Source: JAGVSZ01 sp963747775 (lineage in GTDB: Bacteria > Pseudomonadota > Gammaproteobacteria > Burkholderiales > SG8-39). From it: DNA of 64,000 nucleotides. Below the pieces are notes generated by a model. That model saw only the letters and a program-made list of their open reading frames with translations. It made no database searches and was not told where the DNA came from. Within the stretch, counting starts at the first letter, position 1. Each line of letters begins with the position of its first letter. The position numbers were made by a program, and so were the translations under genes. Shown in pieces: positions 1-9,117 of the stretch. The stretch lies in NCBI GenBank assembly GCA_963747775.1, contig CAVVGT010000003.1, positions 434,001 through 498,000 on the forward strand, in the 5' to 3' direction.

Positions 1-194
1 GTCTTCGATGCCCAATGGCCACGGCATCGATTGAGCTGGCGCTCTGGAAACCACCTCGCCACGCACATGCGGCGGGCTACGTCTGCACTACCTTGAGAGC
101 GGTCATCGGCGTCACGATCTATCTGGCGCCTGGATGACCGGAATGTGGCCGAGACCGTGAGTTCACGCTGTGGCCGCGAATGACCGGACCCGCT
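1..194. other. No recognisable gene upstream of the IS30 element
   Basis: No convincing coding frame or RNA gene is seen in these bases. A short stretch containing GAATG, TGGCC and GACCGG words recurs loosely here, like degenerate intergenic repeat DNA. Confidence 0.4.
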
Positions 195-612
195 GGCGGA
201 TTCAACCGGTTGATGCAACACACTGATCACTGCGCAAGCAGAAGGAGTGTTGCAGATGAAGTACCGCACGCGCACCTACTACACGGAGGGCCAGAAGGCC
301 TTGATGTGGGAGCGATGGAAGGAAGGCTGGACGCTCCACCAGATAGCCAAGCTGTTTGACCGGGCGCACACGTCAGTGCAAGGAATTCTGGGTGCGTCTG
401 GCGGCATCCGTCCAGCAGAGCGGCACCGTGCCGAAGTGGCGCTTACCCTGCCCGAGCGTGAGGAGATCTCGCGCGCTGTGATGGCAGGTCAATCGATCCG
501 AACAGTCGCTGCACTTCTGGGCCGAGCTGCATCCACAGTCAGCCGCGAGATCAAGCGCAACGGTGGCCAAGAGTTCTATAGGGCGAGTCAAGCCGACCAG
601 GCCGCATGGGAT

Positions 613-2025
613 GGGAGTGTCCTGATTTCTGTGTGTAAGGCAGGTTTGGGTTCATCGTCCGGGGGCGCGCCCCCGGACGATGAACCGGATCATTTTACGC
701 AGCCCTCGTCGAGAAGCGATCAGCGTACAGGATTGCGAATTGATTCATTGCACTCTTCCAGTCGTGTGCCGCGCGGCTCCAATCGGCAGTGATGTTGCGA
801 AGCGCCAGCCAGATCAGCTTGCTGGCGGCGTCGTCGGATGGGAAGTGGCCGCGTGTCTTGATGATCTTCCTCAACCGCGCGTTCACGCTCTCGATGCAGT
901 TCGTCGTGTAGATCACCCGCCGCACCGCCGGCGGAAACGCGAAGAACGGAATCACGTTCGACCAGGCGCGCCGCCAGGCGGCCACGACGGTCGGGAATCT
1001 CTGGCCCCATGGCCCGGACTCGAAGGCCGTCAGCTCGGCCTCGGCCGCCTCCGCGCTCGGGGCCGTGTAGATTGGCTTGATTGCCGCCGCGAGCGCCCTG
1101 CGCTCCTTCCAGGTGGCGTAGTCCAGGCTGTTGCGGATCAGGTGCACGATGCAGGTCTGCAGGGTGGTGGCCGGATAGACCACCGCCAGGGCTTCGGACA
1201 TGCCCTTCAGGCCGTCGGTGACCGCGATCAGGATGTCCTGGACACCGCGGGTCTTCAGGTCGTTGAACACCTTCATCCAGAATTTCGCCCCCTCGGTGTT
1301 CTCGATCCACAGCCCGAGGATCTCGCGGGTGCCGTCGGGCCGCACGCCCAGGGCCAGGTAGACTGCCTTGTTGCGCACCACGTTGTCCTCCCGGATCTTC
1401 ACCCGCAGCGCGTCGAAGAAGATCACCGGGTACATCGGCTCCAGCGGCCGGGCCTGCCAGGCGGTGATTTCCGCGAGCACCGCGTCGGTGACGATGCTGA
1501 TGAACTCCGGGGTCACCTCGGTGGCGTACATCTCGGCCAGAAACCCCTGAATCTCCCGCACCGTCATCCCGCGGGCGTACATGGCGATGATCTTGTCGTC
1601 AAAGCCGGTGAAGCGCCGTTCGTGCTTGCCGATGAGCTTGGGCTCGAATTCGCCTTCCCGATCTCGCGGCACCTCGATGCGCAACGGCCCGTCGTCGGTC
1701 AGAACCGTCTTGCCGCTCTTGCCGTTGCGGTGGTTGGTCGCCGCCTCGGGCTTCTCCGTGCCGGCGGCGTAGCCCAGGTGGTGGCTCATCTCGGCGCCCA
1801 GGGCGCGTTCGATCAGCGCCTTCTTGAACGCCCGGGAGGCCTCGTCGACCGCCTCCGCGGTCATCGGACCCGTCACCAACTGGTCAAGCAACTCCGCCGG
1901 TATCTTGGGCAACACCGCCGCTTGCGCGGCAGCGTTGGCTCTCTGCATCTTCCTGACTGGCTTTGGCATACCTGTTCCTTTCAGTTGCCATGGTATGCCT
2001 CACACACAAAACTCCTGACAGGCTC
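613..2025 (-). mobile_element. IS256-family insertion sequence nested in the IS30 element
   Basis: The 1413-bp element is bounded by imperfect inverted repeats of about 30 bp; the inner part, TGTGTGTAAGGCA against TGTGTGTGAGGCA, is the best matched. It is flanked by the 8-bp direct repeat CATGGGAT at 605-612 and 2026-2033. Size, duplication length and transposase all agree with IS256. The perfect duplication suggests a recent insertion. Confidence 0.9.
695..1969 (-). CDS. IS256-family (mutator-type) transposase
   Basis: This is a 424-residue transposase of normal family length. The central part carries the first DDE aspartate in the VIFFDALRVKIRE block, the second in the IAVTDGLKGMSEA block, and the HLIRNSLDYATWKE segment that follows. 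The carboxyl-terminal IYTTNCIESVNARLRK supplies the glutamate and is a signature of the family. No frame break is seen, so the enzyme is probably functional, unlike its IS30 host. The opposite strand has a long open frame, which is a high-GC shadow of this gene. Confidence 0.95.
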   Translation of the reverse strand: MPKPVRKMQRANAAAQAAVLPKIPAELLDQLVTGPMTAEAVDEASRAFKKALIERALGAEMSHHLGYAAGTEKPEAATNHRNGKSGKTVLTDDGPLRIEVPRDREGEFEPKLIGKHERRFTGFDDKIIAMYARGMTVREIQGFLAEMYATEVTPEFISIVTDAVLAEITAWQARPLEPMYPVIFFDALRVKIREDNVVRNKAVYLALGVRPDGTREILGLWIENTEGAKFWMKVFNDLKTRGVQDILIAVTDGLKGMSEALAVVYPATTLQTCIVHLIRNSLDYATWKERRALAAAIKPIYTAPSAEAAEAELTAFESGPWGQRFPTVVAAWRRAWSNVIPFFAFPPAVRRVIYTTNCIESVNARLRKIIKTRGHFPSDDAASKLIWLALRNITADWSRAAHDWKSAMNQFAILYADRFSTRAA

Positions 2026-2887
2026 CATGGGATCGAGGACACCGTCCCAAGATCTGCAAGCTGGCGGAGAACCGGGCGTTGGCCCGCATCGTGACCGACA
2101 AGCTGCGGATGCTGTGGTCGCCAGAGCAAATTGCCGGTTGGCTCAAGCATACTTATCCGCGCGACGAGAGCCATCGCGTGTCACACGAGACCATCTACCG
2201 CAGCCTCTTCATCCAGGCGCGGGGAGCCCTGAAGAAGGAGCTCCTCCAGCACTTGAGGCGCACGCGCGGCATGCGTCGGTCTCGGCATCACACGCAGAAG
2301 ACTGACGTTCACGGGCAGATCGTCGGTGCCGTGTCGATCAGCGAACGCCCTGCGTCCGCCGAGGATCGCGCTGTGCCTGGCCACTGGGAGGGAGATCTGA
2401 TGTTCGGCGCTCACAACAGCCAGATCGCAACGCTGGTTGAGCGCCAAACGCGGTACGTCATGCTCGTTAAGGTGGCGAGCAAAGACACGGAGACGGTCGT
2501 CGACGCGTTGATCAAGAACACGCGCAAGCTGCCCCAGGAGCTGTACAAGTCACTCACGTGGGATCGAGGTAAGGAGATGGCCGGTCACATGCGATTCACG
2601 CTTGCCACCGACATCCAGGTCTACTTCTGTGATCCACGCAGTCCTTGGCAACGCGGCAGCAACGAGAACACGAACGGCCTGCTCAGGCAGTACCTGCCCA
2701 AGGGCATCGACATCTCGAGCTACTCACAAGCCAAGCTCAACGCTGTAGCGAGACAATTGAACGAGAGGCCAAGGAAGACACTTGGCTACCAGACTCCGGC
2801 TGAGATGTTCAGCCACACCGTTGCGTTGACCGGTTGAATCCGCCCTGCATTGCTGTCGTTGGCACCGCGAAGCTCAACGGCAACAAG

Positions 2888-5376
2888 GGGTCGACTTGAG
2901 CCCTTCGGCTGACCGTCGCTGACCGGGGCCAGAAGCGGCCGCTCGATTACCTAGGCCGCGCGCAATTCTGCGACCTTGGAATTGGGTAGGCCGCCGAGGG
3001 GCGGCAGGCCTACCCGGGACTCTGTCGAGTGTCCGGCTATCGCGCGAGCGGATCGGGCCGGATCTGGATGTGCACGGCGCGGGGCTTCGAACCCTTGCCG
3101 CCTTCCATCAGCCAGGGCGTGCGATCGCCGCTCGTGCTCCACAGGCCGCGTCCCTTCCAGCCGGCATTCGGATCGTCGATGCGCCCGTCCAGCCCCTTGG
3201 CGAAGAAGCCCATCGGGTACGGAATCGTCAGCATGACCATCTTCCCGTCCTTGAGCGCGATGAAGCCGCCGTTCAGGTTGCCGGTGGCGATCGGGATGTT
3301 CTCGCCGAGGCCCACGGTGTTGTGCTGGTCGACCCAGGTGTAATAGCTCGCCTCGGCGCTGTTCTGCTCGAAGCCCTCGTGTCCCGGCCCGGGGAAACGG
3401 TGGTAGGCAAAGCCTTCCGGGCAATGGTTGCCGGTCGCGGTCGGTCCGTTGAGCGGCCCCTTGCACTTTCTCCGGTCGAAGCTGATGAAGCCGCCGTTCG
3501 AGCCCGAGCCCCAGACCACGCCGTTCCTGTCGATGTCGCCGCCGCGCAGGCCGACGAACCCCGCCGGGAGGGCGTAAAGCTCGGAGAGCTTGGTCTTCGG
3601 GTCGAAGCGCATGAACCCTGCGGTACCGGCGAAGACGTTGAACGTGTACCAGATCGAGCCGTCGGTCGGATGCGGCATCACGCCGTAGGGACCGGAGCCC
3701 GCGACGCGCATGTCCTTGCCGCTTTCTGCCGGCTTGCCGGGCTCGGTGTACTCGTCGACCTTGCCGTTGCCGTTGGTGTCGAGCACCCACGGCGCCCAGC
3801 CCTGCGCCTTGACCGCGTCGCCGGTCTCGTCGAAGACCTTGGTATTGAGCCACCCCGCCACGGGACCGCTGCCGGAGAACCACAGCGTATCGTCCGAGTC
3901 GTAGCCGAACTGCGGGTGATGGGTGCCGAAGCAGGTGTCGACGAGGGTGTACTTCATCGTCTTCGGGTCGAGCATCGAGACCTGGCGCTGCGACAGCTCG
4001 ATCGGGAAGGCCCGCGCCGACGGATGATCCGAGCCTTTCTTGCAGAAGGCGGGGTTCGGGTCGCCGCGCACATTGGCTGCAAACCACACCCGGCCCTTCC
4101 GGTCGAACATGCCGTTGTGGTTGTTCGCTTTCTGCGACCAGATCTTCTCCATTCCCCAGTACGGCGAAGGCGCGAACGGCTTGTCCAGGGCCGAGGCGTG
4201 GAACGGCGGCCCGAACGACTCGGGAACGCTGTCGTTCAGGACCGACATCTTAAAGAACGTCACCGTGTGCGTCTTCGGGTCGAGGATCGGGATGTTGTCG
4301 CTCGAGTATTCGGATGAGCCGTAGAGCGGCCCGTAGGCGTTTACCGTGGGATTGCGCCGGTCCGAGGAGATGAGGTCGTGGAGGAAGGTCTTCTCCGTGC
4401 CCCACTCCCACAACGTGATGACGACGTTGCGCTCGACGCCCTGCGGGCGCGGGGGCGTCGCCTTGGGCAGCTCACCCTTTGCGATGCGGTCGGTCCATTC
4501 GCCGTAGTACGTGAACGGCACTCCGCCGAGCTGCTTGGCGAGACGGTCGATCATGAACGACCCGGTGTGGCCGGAGGCGACGCGGCGCGCCCAGGCTTCT
4601 TCGCCCGACTTGAATTCGCCGAGCGCGGCAGGGATCGTGCGCGTCGATTCCTGACCGAGTGCGTGGCAGCCGATACAGTCGGTATTGTTCATCCGACGGC
4701 GCCAGATCTCCTGGGTAATTTCCTTGGGAATGTTCGTCGTGCCGCCGAAGTCCTTCGCCGGCGGCATCTTCAGCATCGAATACCAGTAGATCGCCGGGTA
4801 ATAGTGTGCCGCCGCCGCGGGCGTCGGCGCGGGCACCGCGCTGTGGTTGACGATCTGGCCGGGTTTTGCGCGCAGCCTCGGCGAATCGACGAGTCCGTAG
4901 CCGCGCACCCAGACCTGGTAGTTGACGCTCGGCGGCAGGTCCGGAATGACGTAGCGCCCCTGGTCGTCGGTGACCACGATGCGCGCGAACTTGGTGGGCA
5001 GCTCGGCCGTCTCCGCAATCACCCACATCCCGGCTTCCGGTCCTCGCGGGCCGCTGACGACGCCGCCGATGTCGACGTTGCCGATCGAAACTGCGGGTGT
5101 CTGCTGGGCTGCTGCCGGCGCTGCGATCAGAACGAGCGCGACGACCGCGCCAAGGCCAAGTCTTTGTCTGGCTTGCATTTTCGGGCCTCCATTCCTCGAA
5201 TGCCAGTCCGTGCGAACGCCGACGGATTGGAATGCACCGCGTGGCAATGTACTACGTCCGCCGGGACATCGACAGCGCTTACTGGCCTGCATCGACTTCC
5301 GTACGTCCGCGTCGGGTCGACTTGAGCCCTTCACCTGACGGTGGCTGATCGGCCAGGAGCGGACGTTTGTAGACGG
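2888..5376. repeat. Direct repeat copies flanking the haem/propeller gene
   Basis: GGGTCGACTTGAGCCCTTC is present at 2888-2906 and again at 5314-5332, in the same orientation. Similarity continues for about 40 more bases (CTGAC-GT-GCTGA, then GCCAG-AGCGG). The two copies lie just outside the 3' and 5' ends of the gene at 3037-5178. They may be members of a dispersed intergenic repeat family or traces of a duplication around an inserted gene. The interval given spans both copies. Confidence 0.7.
3037..5178 (-). CDS. Secreted c-type haem protein with carboxypeptidase-regulatory domain and streptogramin-lyase-like propeller
   Basis: The start at 5178 is chosen because GGAGGC lies just upstream and because it gives a clear signal peptide (MQARQRLGLGAVVALVLIAA, then cleavage near PAAAQ). 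This makes a 713-residue exported protein. Residues about 35-115 resemble a carboxypeptidase-regulatory beta-sandwich (VVTDDQGRYVIPDLPP). A single CIGCH haem-binding motif lies at residues 168-172, inside a segment that looks like a small cytochrome c domain. The remainder repeats blades of the Vgb/streptogramin-lyase type (DPKT, FDRKGRVWFAAN, RGGDIDRNGVVWGSGS). Such proteins are usually called carboxypeptidase-regulatory-like or virginiamycin-B-lyase-like; substrate and electron partner are unknown. No partner gene adjoins it. Confidence 0.72.
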   Translation of the reverse strand: MQARQRLGLGAVVALVLIAAPAAAQQTPAVSIGNVDIGGVVSGPRGPEAGMWVIAETAELPTKFARIVVTDDQGRYVIPDLPPSVNYQVWVRGYGLVDSPRLRAKPGQIVNHSAVPAPTPAAAAHYYPAIYWYSMLKMPPAKDFGGTTNIPKEITQEIWRRRMNNTDCIGCHALGQESTRTIPAALGEFKSGEEAWARRVASGHTGSFMIDRLAKQLGGVPFTYYGEWTDRIAKGELPKATPPRPQGVERNVVITLWEWGTEKTFLHDLISSDRRNPTVNAYGPLYGSSEYSSDNIPILDPKTHTVTFFKMSVLNDSVPESFGPPFHASALDKPFAPSPYWGMEKIWSQKANNHNGMFDRKGRVWFAANVRGDPNPAFCKKGSDHPSARAFPIELSQRQVSMLDPKTMKYTLVDTCFGTHHPQFGYDSDDTLWFSGSGPVAGWLNTKVFDETGDAVKAQGWAPWVLDTNGNGKVDEYTEPGKPAESGKDMRVAGSGPYGVMPHPTDGSIWYTFNVFAGTAGFMRFDPKTKLSELYALPAGFVGLRGGDIDRNGVVWGSGSNGGFISFDRRKCKGPLNGPTATGNHCPEGFAYHRFPGPGHEGFEQNSAEASYYTWVDQHNTVGLGENIPIATGNLNGGFIALKDGKMVMLTIPYPMGFFAKGLDGRIDDPNAGWKGRGLWSTSGDRTPWLMEGGKGSKPRAVHIQIRPDPLAR

Positions 5377-5403
5377 CCGAACCGGCGCGATCTTCCTCAG
5401 ATC

Positions 5404-5835
5404 TCAGGCGTGCCGGCGGATGTGCTTGCGCCTTTGCGCTTCGGCCACAAACTCCTCTAGCTCAGGGTCGAGGGCCTTTCGCGCTGAGACCATTCCGACT
5501 GGCCGGCTGTTCTCAATCACCGGGGCGTGCCGAAAGCCGTGCTCATACATCATGAGCATCGCGTATCCGAACGATTCGTCTGGGGCGACAGTTTTTGGGT
5601 CGGGTGTCATCACCTCGGCTAGGCGGGTGGTGCGGGCATCGCGCTCCTTTGCGATAACGCGATAGACCGCGTCCCGCTCGGTGAAAATTCCGATGAGACG
5701 CCCGTCTTCCACGACCATCACTGCACTGACCTTCCTTTTCGCCATCAGCTTGGCGGCCTTGCTGACGCTGGTTTCGGGAGTCGCAATCAGAATCTTCTTG
5801 CGCTCCATAACGCTTCGGATCGGTAGACCAAACAT
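5404..5835 (-). CDS. CBS-domain pair protein
   Basis: A 143-residue soluble protein made almost entirely of two CBS motifs: VSAVMVVEDGRLIGIFTERD, and later HGFRHAPVIENSRPVGMVSA. CBS pairs bind adenine nucleotides and usually regulate a partner protein. No catalytic domain is attached, so this belongs to the stand-alone class. A GAGG element lies just before the ATG at 5835. The gene stands alone, with no obvious partner on either side. Confidence 0.85.
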   Translation of the reverse strand: MFGLPIRSVMERKKILIATPETSVSKAAKLMAKRKVSAVMVVEDGRLIGIFTERDAVYRVIAKERDARTTRLAEVMTPDPKTVAPDESFGYAMLMMYEHGFRHAPVIENSRPVGMVSARKALDPELEEFVAEAQRRKHIRRHA

Positions 5836-6327
5836 CGCTCGTGCCTCCTCGAGGCTGGAGTCGACTAAAGCTATCCAAAGCGCACGCTTCGTCTCTTGAC
5901 GGTGATCAAAAAGGTTTCTCCCGCGTCGGTTTGCGACCGCTCACGGGCTGTCATAAGTGGTGGTGCCGATTACGGAGAGCTGGTGGAACGATCGAACGGC
6001 TGGATACGGCCGAGGTTGTGTAAAAACAGAAAAGCGACCCCCGAATAGTTCGATAGCGAGTGATTCGAGTAATGCAAATCGCGCGATGGGGCACGTACGG
6101 GCCCGAAAATGCACCGCATCAAAAGTGCCTCGATAGTTTTTACACAGCCTCGGCCGTAAGGCGAAGATTTGACATGCGCGGCGTAGATCTGGGGCTGAGG
6201 CGGCCGCGGCAGTGGTGCGCCGATCGCTACCGCACGTTCGCGAGGAGCAGCAGCAGGCCACCAAGGACGCCGGTGTTGTTGAGCAGCATCAACCCCGGCT
6301 CAGGCGGACCGGGTTACGCAGTCCCGA
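5836..6327. other. Intergenic stretch containing a MITE-like element
   Basis: No protein-coding frame is supported between the CBS gene and the outer-membrane gene. The only recognisable structure is the 138-bp inverted-repeat element at 6013-6150. Confidence 0.5.
6013..6150. mobile_element. MITE-like non-autonomous element, 138 bp
   Basis: The left end AGGTTGTGTAAAAAC (6013-6027) and the right end, whose reverse complement is AGGCTGTGTAAAAAC (6136-6150), form a 15-bp inverted repeat with one mismatch. CGGCCG borders both ends (6007-6012 and 6151-6156) and looks like a target duplication. The ends resemble those of the IS1182-family element at 45.15 kb (AGGCTGTGCAAAAAG), so a related transposase could have moved it. 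The interior has no coding capacity. Confidence 0.7.
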
Positions 6328-7050
6328 TCAGCCCGGAAACAGTAACTGCAGTTGAAAGCGCAGCGCCCAGTCCGACCCGCCGTCCGGCCTTTCGATGTTG
6401 TAGTAGTAGCCGGCCTGCACGCTGACCGGCACCTCGCCGAAGCGCACGAAGCGGCCGATGCTGGCGCCTATCGGGACGGTCCACCTTTGGCCGCTCGGCG
6501 CCTGCCAGTCCGCGTTGATGACCGGCACGCTCGTGAGGTACCAGCCGTCCATTAGGTTGTAGTTGACGAACGGCTGGATCAGGAAGCCATTCGCGGTTCC
6601 GCGATCGACGTCGCCGGCGAGCGCGCACCGTTCCGAACCGAGCGCGCCGTACAGCCGCACGCCCTCAACCGCGAACGCGACGCTCGCGACACCCGCGCTC
6701 CAGGTGCCCGCGCTGAGAGGATCGTCTGAGGCCACGGGACGAACGATCTGCGGCCCGAGCTTCCAAGTCAGCGTCCAAGGGTCTGCGGGCAGATCGCCGA
6801 TCCCGCCCTTGCGCTGCCGCGCGGTCCTAAGGGCCGCCTGCGAGACATCCGGCCGGAGCGCTTCAGCAAACAGGTTCCGGTCGGCGTGAACGCTGGTCGA
6901 ATGGACGATGTACAGGGTCTTGTCCTGGTCCAGCGCAGCCGTTGTCTGCTCCTCGAAATCCTGCCCGAGCGCCGATGAGCACGCCTGACCAGCAAGCCAG
7001 CATCCGACCAACGCCCCGGCTTTGAAGCGATTCTGGTTCGGCAGCAGCAT
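6328..7050 (-). CDS. Outer-membrane transporter-like protein, amino-terminal part shortened
   Basis: The carboxyl half (LTWKLGPQIVRPVASDD, FVNYNLMDGWYLTS, WTVPIGASIGRFVRFG, then QAGYYYNIERPDGGSDW and a terminal aromatic FLFPG-like strand) matches the beta-barrel family annotated as transporter or neuromedin-U-like. Family members are usually about 300 residues; this protein has 240. The part after the leader (MLLPNQNRFKAGALVG) lacks the conserved early barrel strands, so about 60-80 residues seem to have been lost. It may be a decaying gene. The ATG at 7050 is the first start giving a plausible leader. Confidence 0.55.
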   Translation of the reverse strand: MLLPNQNRFKAGALVGCWLAGQACSSALGQDFEEQTTAALDQDKTLYIVHSTSVHADRNLFAEALRPDVSQAALRTARQRKGGIGDLPADPWTLTWKLGPQIVRPVASDDPLSAGTWSAGVASVAFAVEGVRLYGALGSERCALAGDVDRGTANGFLIQPFVNYNLMDGWYLTSVPVINADWQAPSGQRWTVPIGASIGRFVRFGEVPVSVQAGYYYNIERPDGGSDWALRFQLQLLFPG

Positions 7051-7535
7051 GAGGTTCGCTCGCGAGAAGTCACGACAATGGCGGAGCACTCTAATGGGTG
7101 GTCCGAGCCCGGACAAAGGAAATTGGTCCCGGCCGGCCGATATACGTTGAGTCTCGCGAAGGCGTTCATGAAGCGCTTCACATCGCGAGACCACCGGGGC
7201 GTTGCGGTAGCCGCAAGACTCATCGCGCCCGACGTTGCGAAATCGGACGAATCGGTGCACCGTGCACCCGCTAGACCTACGAGCGTTTGCTGCTTAAGCT
7301 TCGTGGCAGTCACGCAAGGTCGCTCCTGAGCAGGGCGTGGAGAGCACCGAGTGACCCGAGCCGAGTCCGACGGACTGCTAGATCAGTGTTCTCACGGTGC
7401 AACCGTAGCCCGCGCGAGGCATGCAGAGGACTAGTATCGCGGGCATCCGTCCGTGCGATCCGTAACGGCGTCGTTCGCGAGAGCCGGCGCCTTGATTGGG
7501 CGCTGTACTTCAACCGGCAACAAGAGGAGGCATTC
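7051..7535. other. Divergent intergenic region
   Basis: This is 485 bp between two divergent genes. No convincing gene, repeat or operator was found. It presumably carries both promoters. Confidence 0.4.
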
Positions 7536-8141
7536 ATGACAAAGCTCACCGCGCTCTTGGCCACCGCGACCCTGTTCCTGTCTGGCGCTGGTGCGGCCGC
7601 CGCCACGGATCTCTATCCGTGGCGGAATCACGCCGCGCCGTTCAGTTTCCTCTTCGGGAATGAGATCGATACCCACCAACAGACCCGACAGACGCAGGAC
7701 CGGAATCTGTTCGGATTCTTCTATATCCACTTCACCGGAGTCATCACGAAGGATCTTTACCGCGTAGCGACACACGTGGACTGCAACGCGACATCGGAGT
7801 GCACCGTCGGCTGGGCACTAAACGGAAGACCGATTCGCGCGACATTTCTGTATCAAGTGGACAACGATCACCCGGTGTTTCTCCTGAACCGTGCGGACAT
7901 TCCACAGCCTGGCGCCTTCTCCCATTTCCATTGGCTAGGAAGTAGACCGGCGCCGAGCGTGACCGCGGATGGCTATTTGCTGCAGCTCACCGCGGTGGAC
8001 AAGTTTTGCTTCATCCACCACGGCGCCGAGAACGCGACGACCGCCAAGACTTGCCGGGGCAACGGCGGCGTGAATGTCGACCTTGGCACCGATATCGCTA
8101 CGCACCTTAATATCGTGACGAGTGCTCCTTCCGGCATGTGA
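7536..8141 (+). CDS. Exported protein of unknown function
   Basis: A perfect AGGAGG at 7525-7530 fixes the ATG at 7536. The 201-residue product starts with a signal peptide (MTKLTALLATATLFLSGAGA, cleavage near AAAAT). The mature part is rich in aromatic and polar residues and has three cysteines (VDCNATSECT and DKFCFIHHG), possibly disulphide-bonded. No family is recognised. Base composition is lower in GC than the metabolic operons to the right, as in the whole 6-11 kb stretch, which suggests acquired DNA. Confidence 0.7.
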   Translation: MTKLTALLATATLFLSGAGAAAATDLYPWRNHAAPFSFLFGNEIDTHQQTRQTQDRNLFGFFYIHFTGVITKDLYRVATHVDCNATSECTVGWALNGRPIRATFLYQVDNDHPVFLLNRADIPQPGAFSHFHWLGSRPAPSVTADGYLLQLTAVDKFCFIHHGAENATTAKTCRGNGGVNVDLGTDIATHLNIVTSAPSGM

Positions 8142-8528
8142 GAGAGCTGCCGCGATCGCCGGTCTACGCGCGAGCGCGACCGCCGCCTACCGATTGTAGT
8201 TCTTACTCGTGCCGTGACCGCATCGAGCAATTCGTGCAATGTCACGCCGCCGACTGAGAAGACCGAATGGGAGTGATCAGGACGGGATGCTGCCCAAGTG
8301 AACGTAGGCGCGAGAGGAGAAGGCGCCAAGTAGCCAGATTGCGCCTTTAATCCGGTAGCTGCGAGGCGTCTCCTCTCAGTATTGCGAGCAGGCCCGCCAC
8401 AGCGAGGGCTCCGTTGATAGGCACGGTCCCGGCGCTATGCGCGCCGGGCAGAGCGGAGGAGCAGCAAGGGGCGTGCCGGCCACAGTGGGCGCGCGGATTG
8501 CTGTCCCTTTGACGTCGTCACTCTATCC
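8142..8528. other. Intergenic region without recognisable features
   Basis: This is 387 bp between the exported protein and a small hypothetical gene. No gene, RNA or repeat was recognised. Confidence 0.4.
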
Positions 8529-8777
8529 GTGAGCGCACAAATGGCGCAGCCCCAGGCAAACCGAGCAGAGCGTGGGAAACCTACGATCGTGGTCGTTCAC
8601 CGCGGCCTGAGCCACGAATGGGAGGTCACCCCCGTAGGCCAATCAAGACCACAGTCCTTTTCGGATCTGGAACTCGCTGTCGGCTATGCACAGGTCTGGG
8701 CTGCGGTCCACCGCCCGAGTACGGTCAGGGTTGTCGCCGACGGTGGTGGGATCGCCGAGGAGTGGTCATTCAATTGA
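8529..8777 (+). CDS. Small hypothetical protein (possibly DUF2188-like)
   Basis: An 82-residue protein beginning at a GTG, or at the ATG 12 bp downstream (MAQPQANRAER). The core KPTIVVVHRGLSHEWEVTP, followed by an alternating hydrophobic pattern (SDLELAVGYAQVWAAVHRPS), resembles short DUF2188-type folds, but the match is weak. It is cytoplasmic, with no membrane segment, and no operon partner is apparent. Confidence 0.5.
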   Translation: MSAQMAQPQANRAERGKPTIVVVHRGLSHEWEVTPVGQSRPQSFSDLELAVGYAQVWAAVHRPSTVRVVADGGGIAEEWSFN

Positions 8778-8780
8778 AGT

Positions 8781-9060
8781 TTGTTTCGCCGCAATGACAC
8801 AAGCGGCTCTGCCGCAGCGCGCCGACTTGGGGTTTCGCAGCCCGCGACTACGAAGAGCATCAGGGGCCTTGAAGCCGAGCTGAGTGTCCAGCTCCTCCAG
8901 CGCACTACGCGCGGAATCGTCCTAACCCCATCGGCCGGATGCTCTTGGCACGGGCACGCGTGGTGCAGTCGGAAGTCGACAAAGCGGACCTAGGGGTGGC
9001 TGGCGCCTTCGTTTACGACCGGCCTTCTTACGCGCGCAGATACACCGCTGACGCCGATCG
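8781..9060 (+). pseudogene. LysR-type regulator amino-terminal remnant
   Basis: The frame at 8781 gives ARRLGVSQPATTKSIRGLEA and then LQRTTRGIVLTPS, the winged helix-turn-helix of LysR-family regulators. The frame is then lost; in another frame ARARVVQSEVDKADLGVAGAF continues the linker helix. Nothing of the 200-residue effector domain follows. It is a decayed fragment, not a functional regulator. Confidence 0.75.
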
Positions 9061-9117
9061 CGGGTGCAATGGCGAAAGCGCTCTCCACCGTCGCGCGTGA
9101 TTTTGCACGTCGTCGTT

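Larger units (their letters stand above)
605..2033. repeat. 8-bp target-site duplication CATGGGAT around the IS256 element
   Basis: CATGGGAT occurs at 605-612 and again at 2026-2033, immediately outside the element's inverted repeats. One copy belongs to the original IS30 transposase codons (Ala-Trp-Asp), so the pre-insertion sequence is unambiguous. Confidence 0.88.
256..2837 (+). pseudogene. IS30-family transposase, split by IS256 insertion
   Basis: The amino-terminal 119 codons (256-612) carry the helix-turn-helix region of IS30 transposases (HQIAKLFDRAHTSVQGIL, then a second HTH around AALLGRAASTVSREIKRNGG). The catalytic part resumes at 2034 and runs to the stop at 2837, with GHWEGDLMFG, a WDRGKE-type aspartate and the terminal NERPRKTLGYQTPAE signature. 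Joining 612 to 2034 gives about 386 residues with no frame change (AAWD-RGHRPK). The ATG at 256 is preferred over the GTG at 247 because it matches the family start. The gene is inactive only because of the 1.4-kb insertion. Confidence 0.88.
195..2844 (+). mobile_element. IS30-family insertion sequence, interrupted by an IS256-family element
   Basis: The terminal inverted repeats are visible. The left end begins GGCGGATTCAACCGGT at 195, and the right end, read on the other strand, begins with the same word at 2844. The dinucleotide CT borders both ends (193-194 and 2845-2846), consistent with the 2-3 bp target duplication usual for IS30. Removing the nested element and one of its 8-bp duplications restores a single uninterrupted transposase frame. 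The IS30 copy was therefore intact when the second element landed in it. Confidence 0.85.

Noticed and set aside
680..2305. Long plus-strand open frame opposite the IS256 transposase
   Set aside because: It is an antisense shadow caused by high GC; its composition (proline, arginine, histidine rich) has no domain, and the minus strand encodes a complete transposase.
3070..4317. Plus-strand open frame of about 415 codons opposite the haem-propeller gene
   Set aside because: Antisense of a clearly better gene; no recognisable domain and no ribosome binding site.
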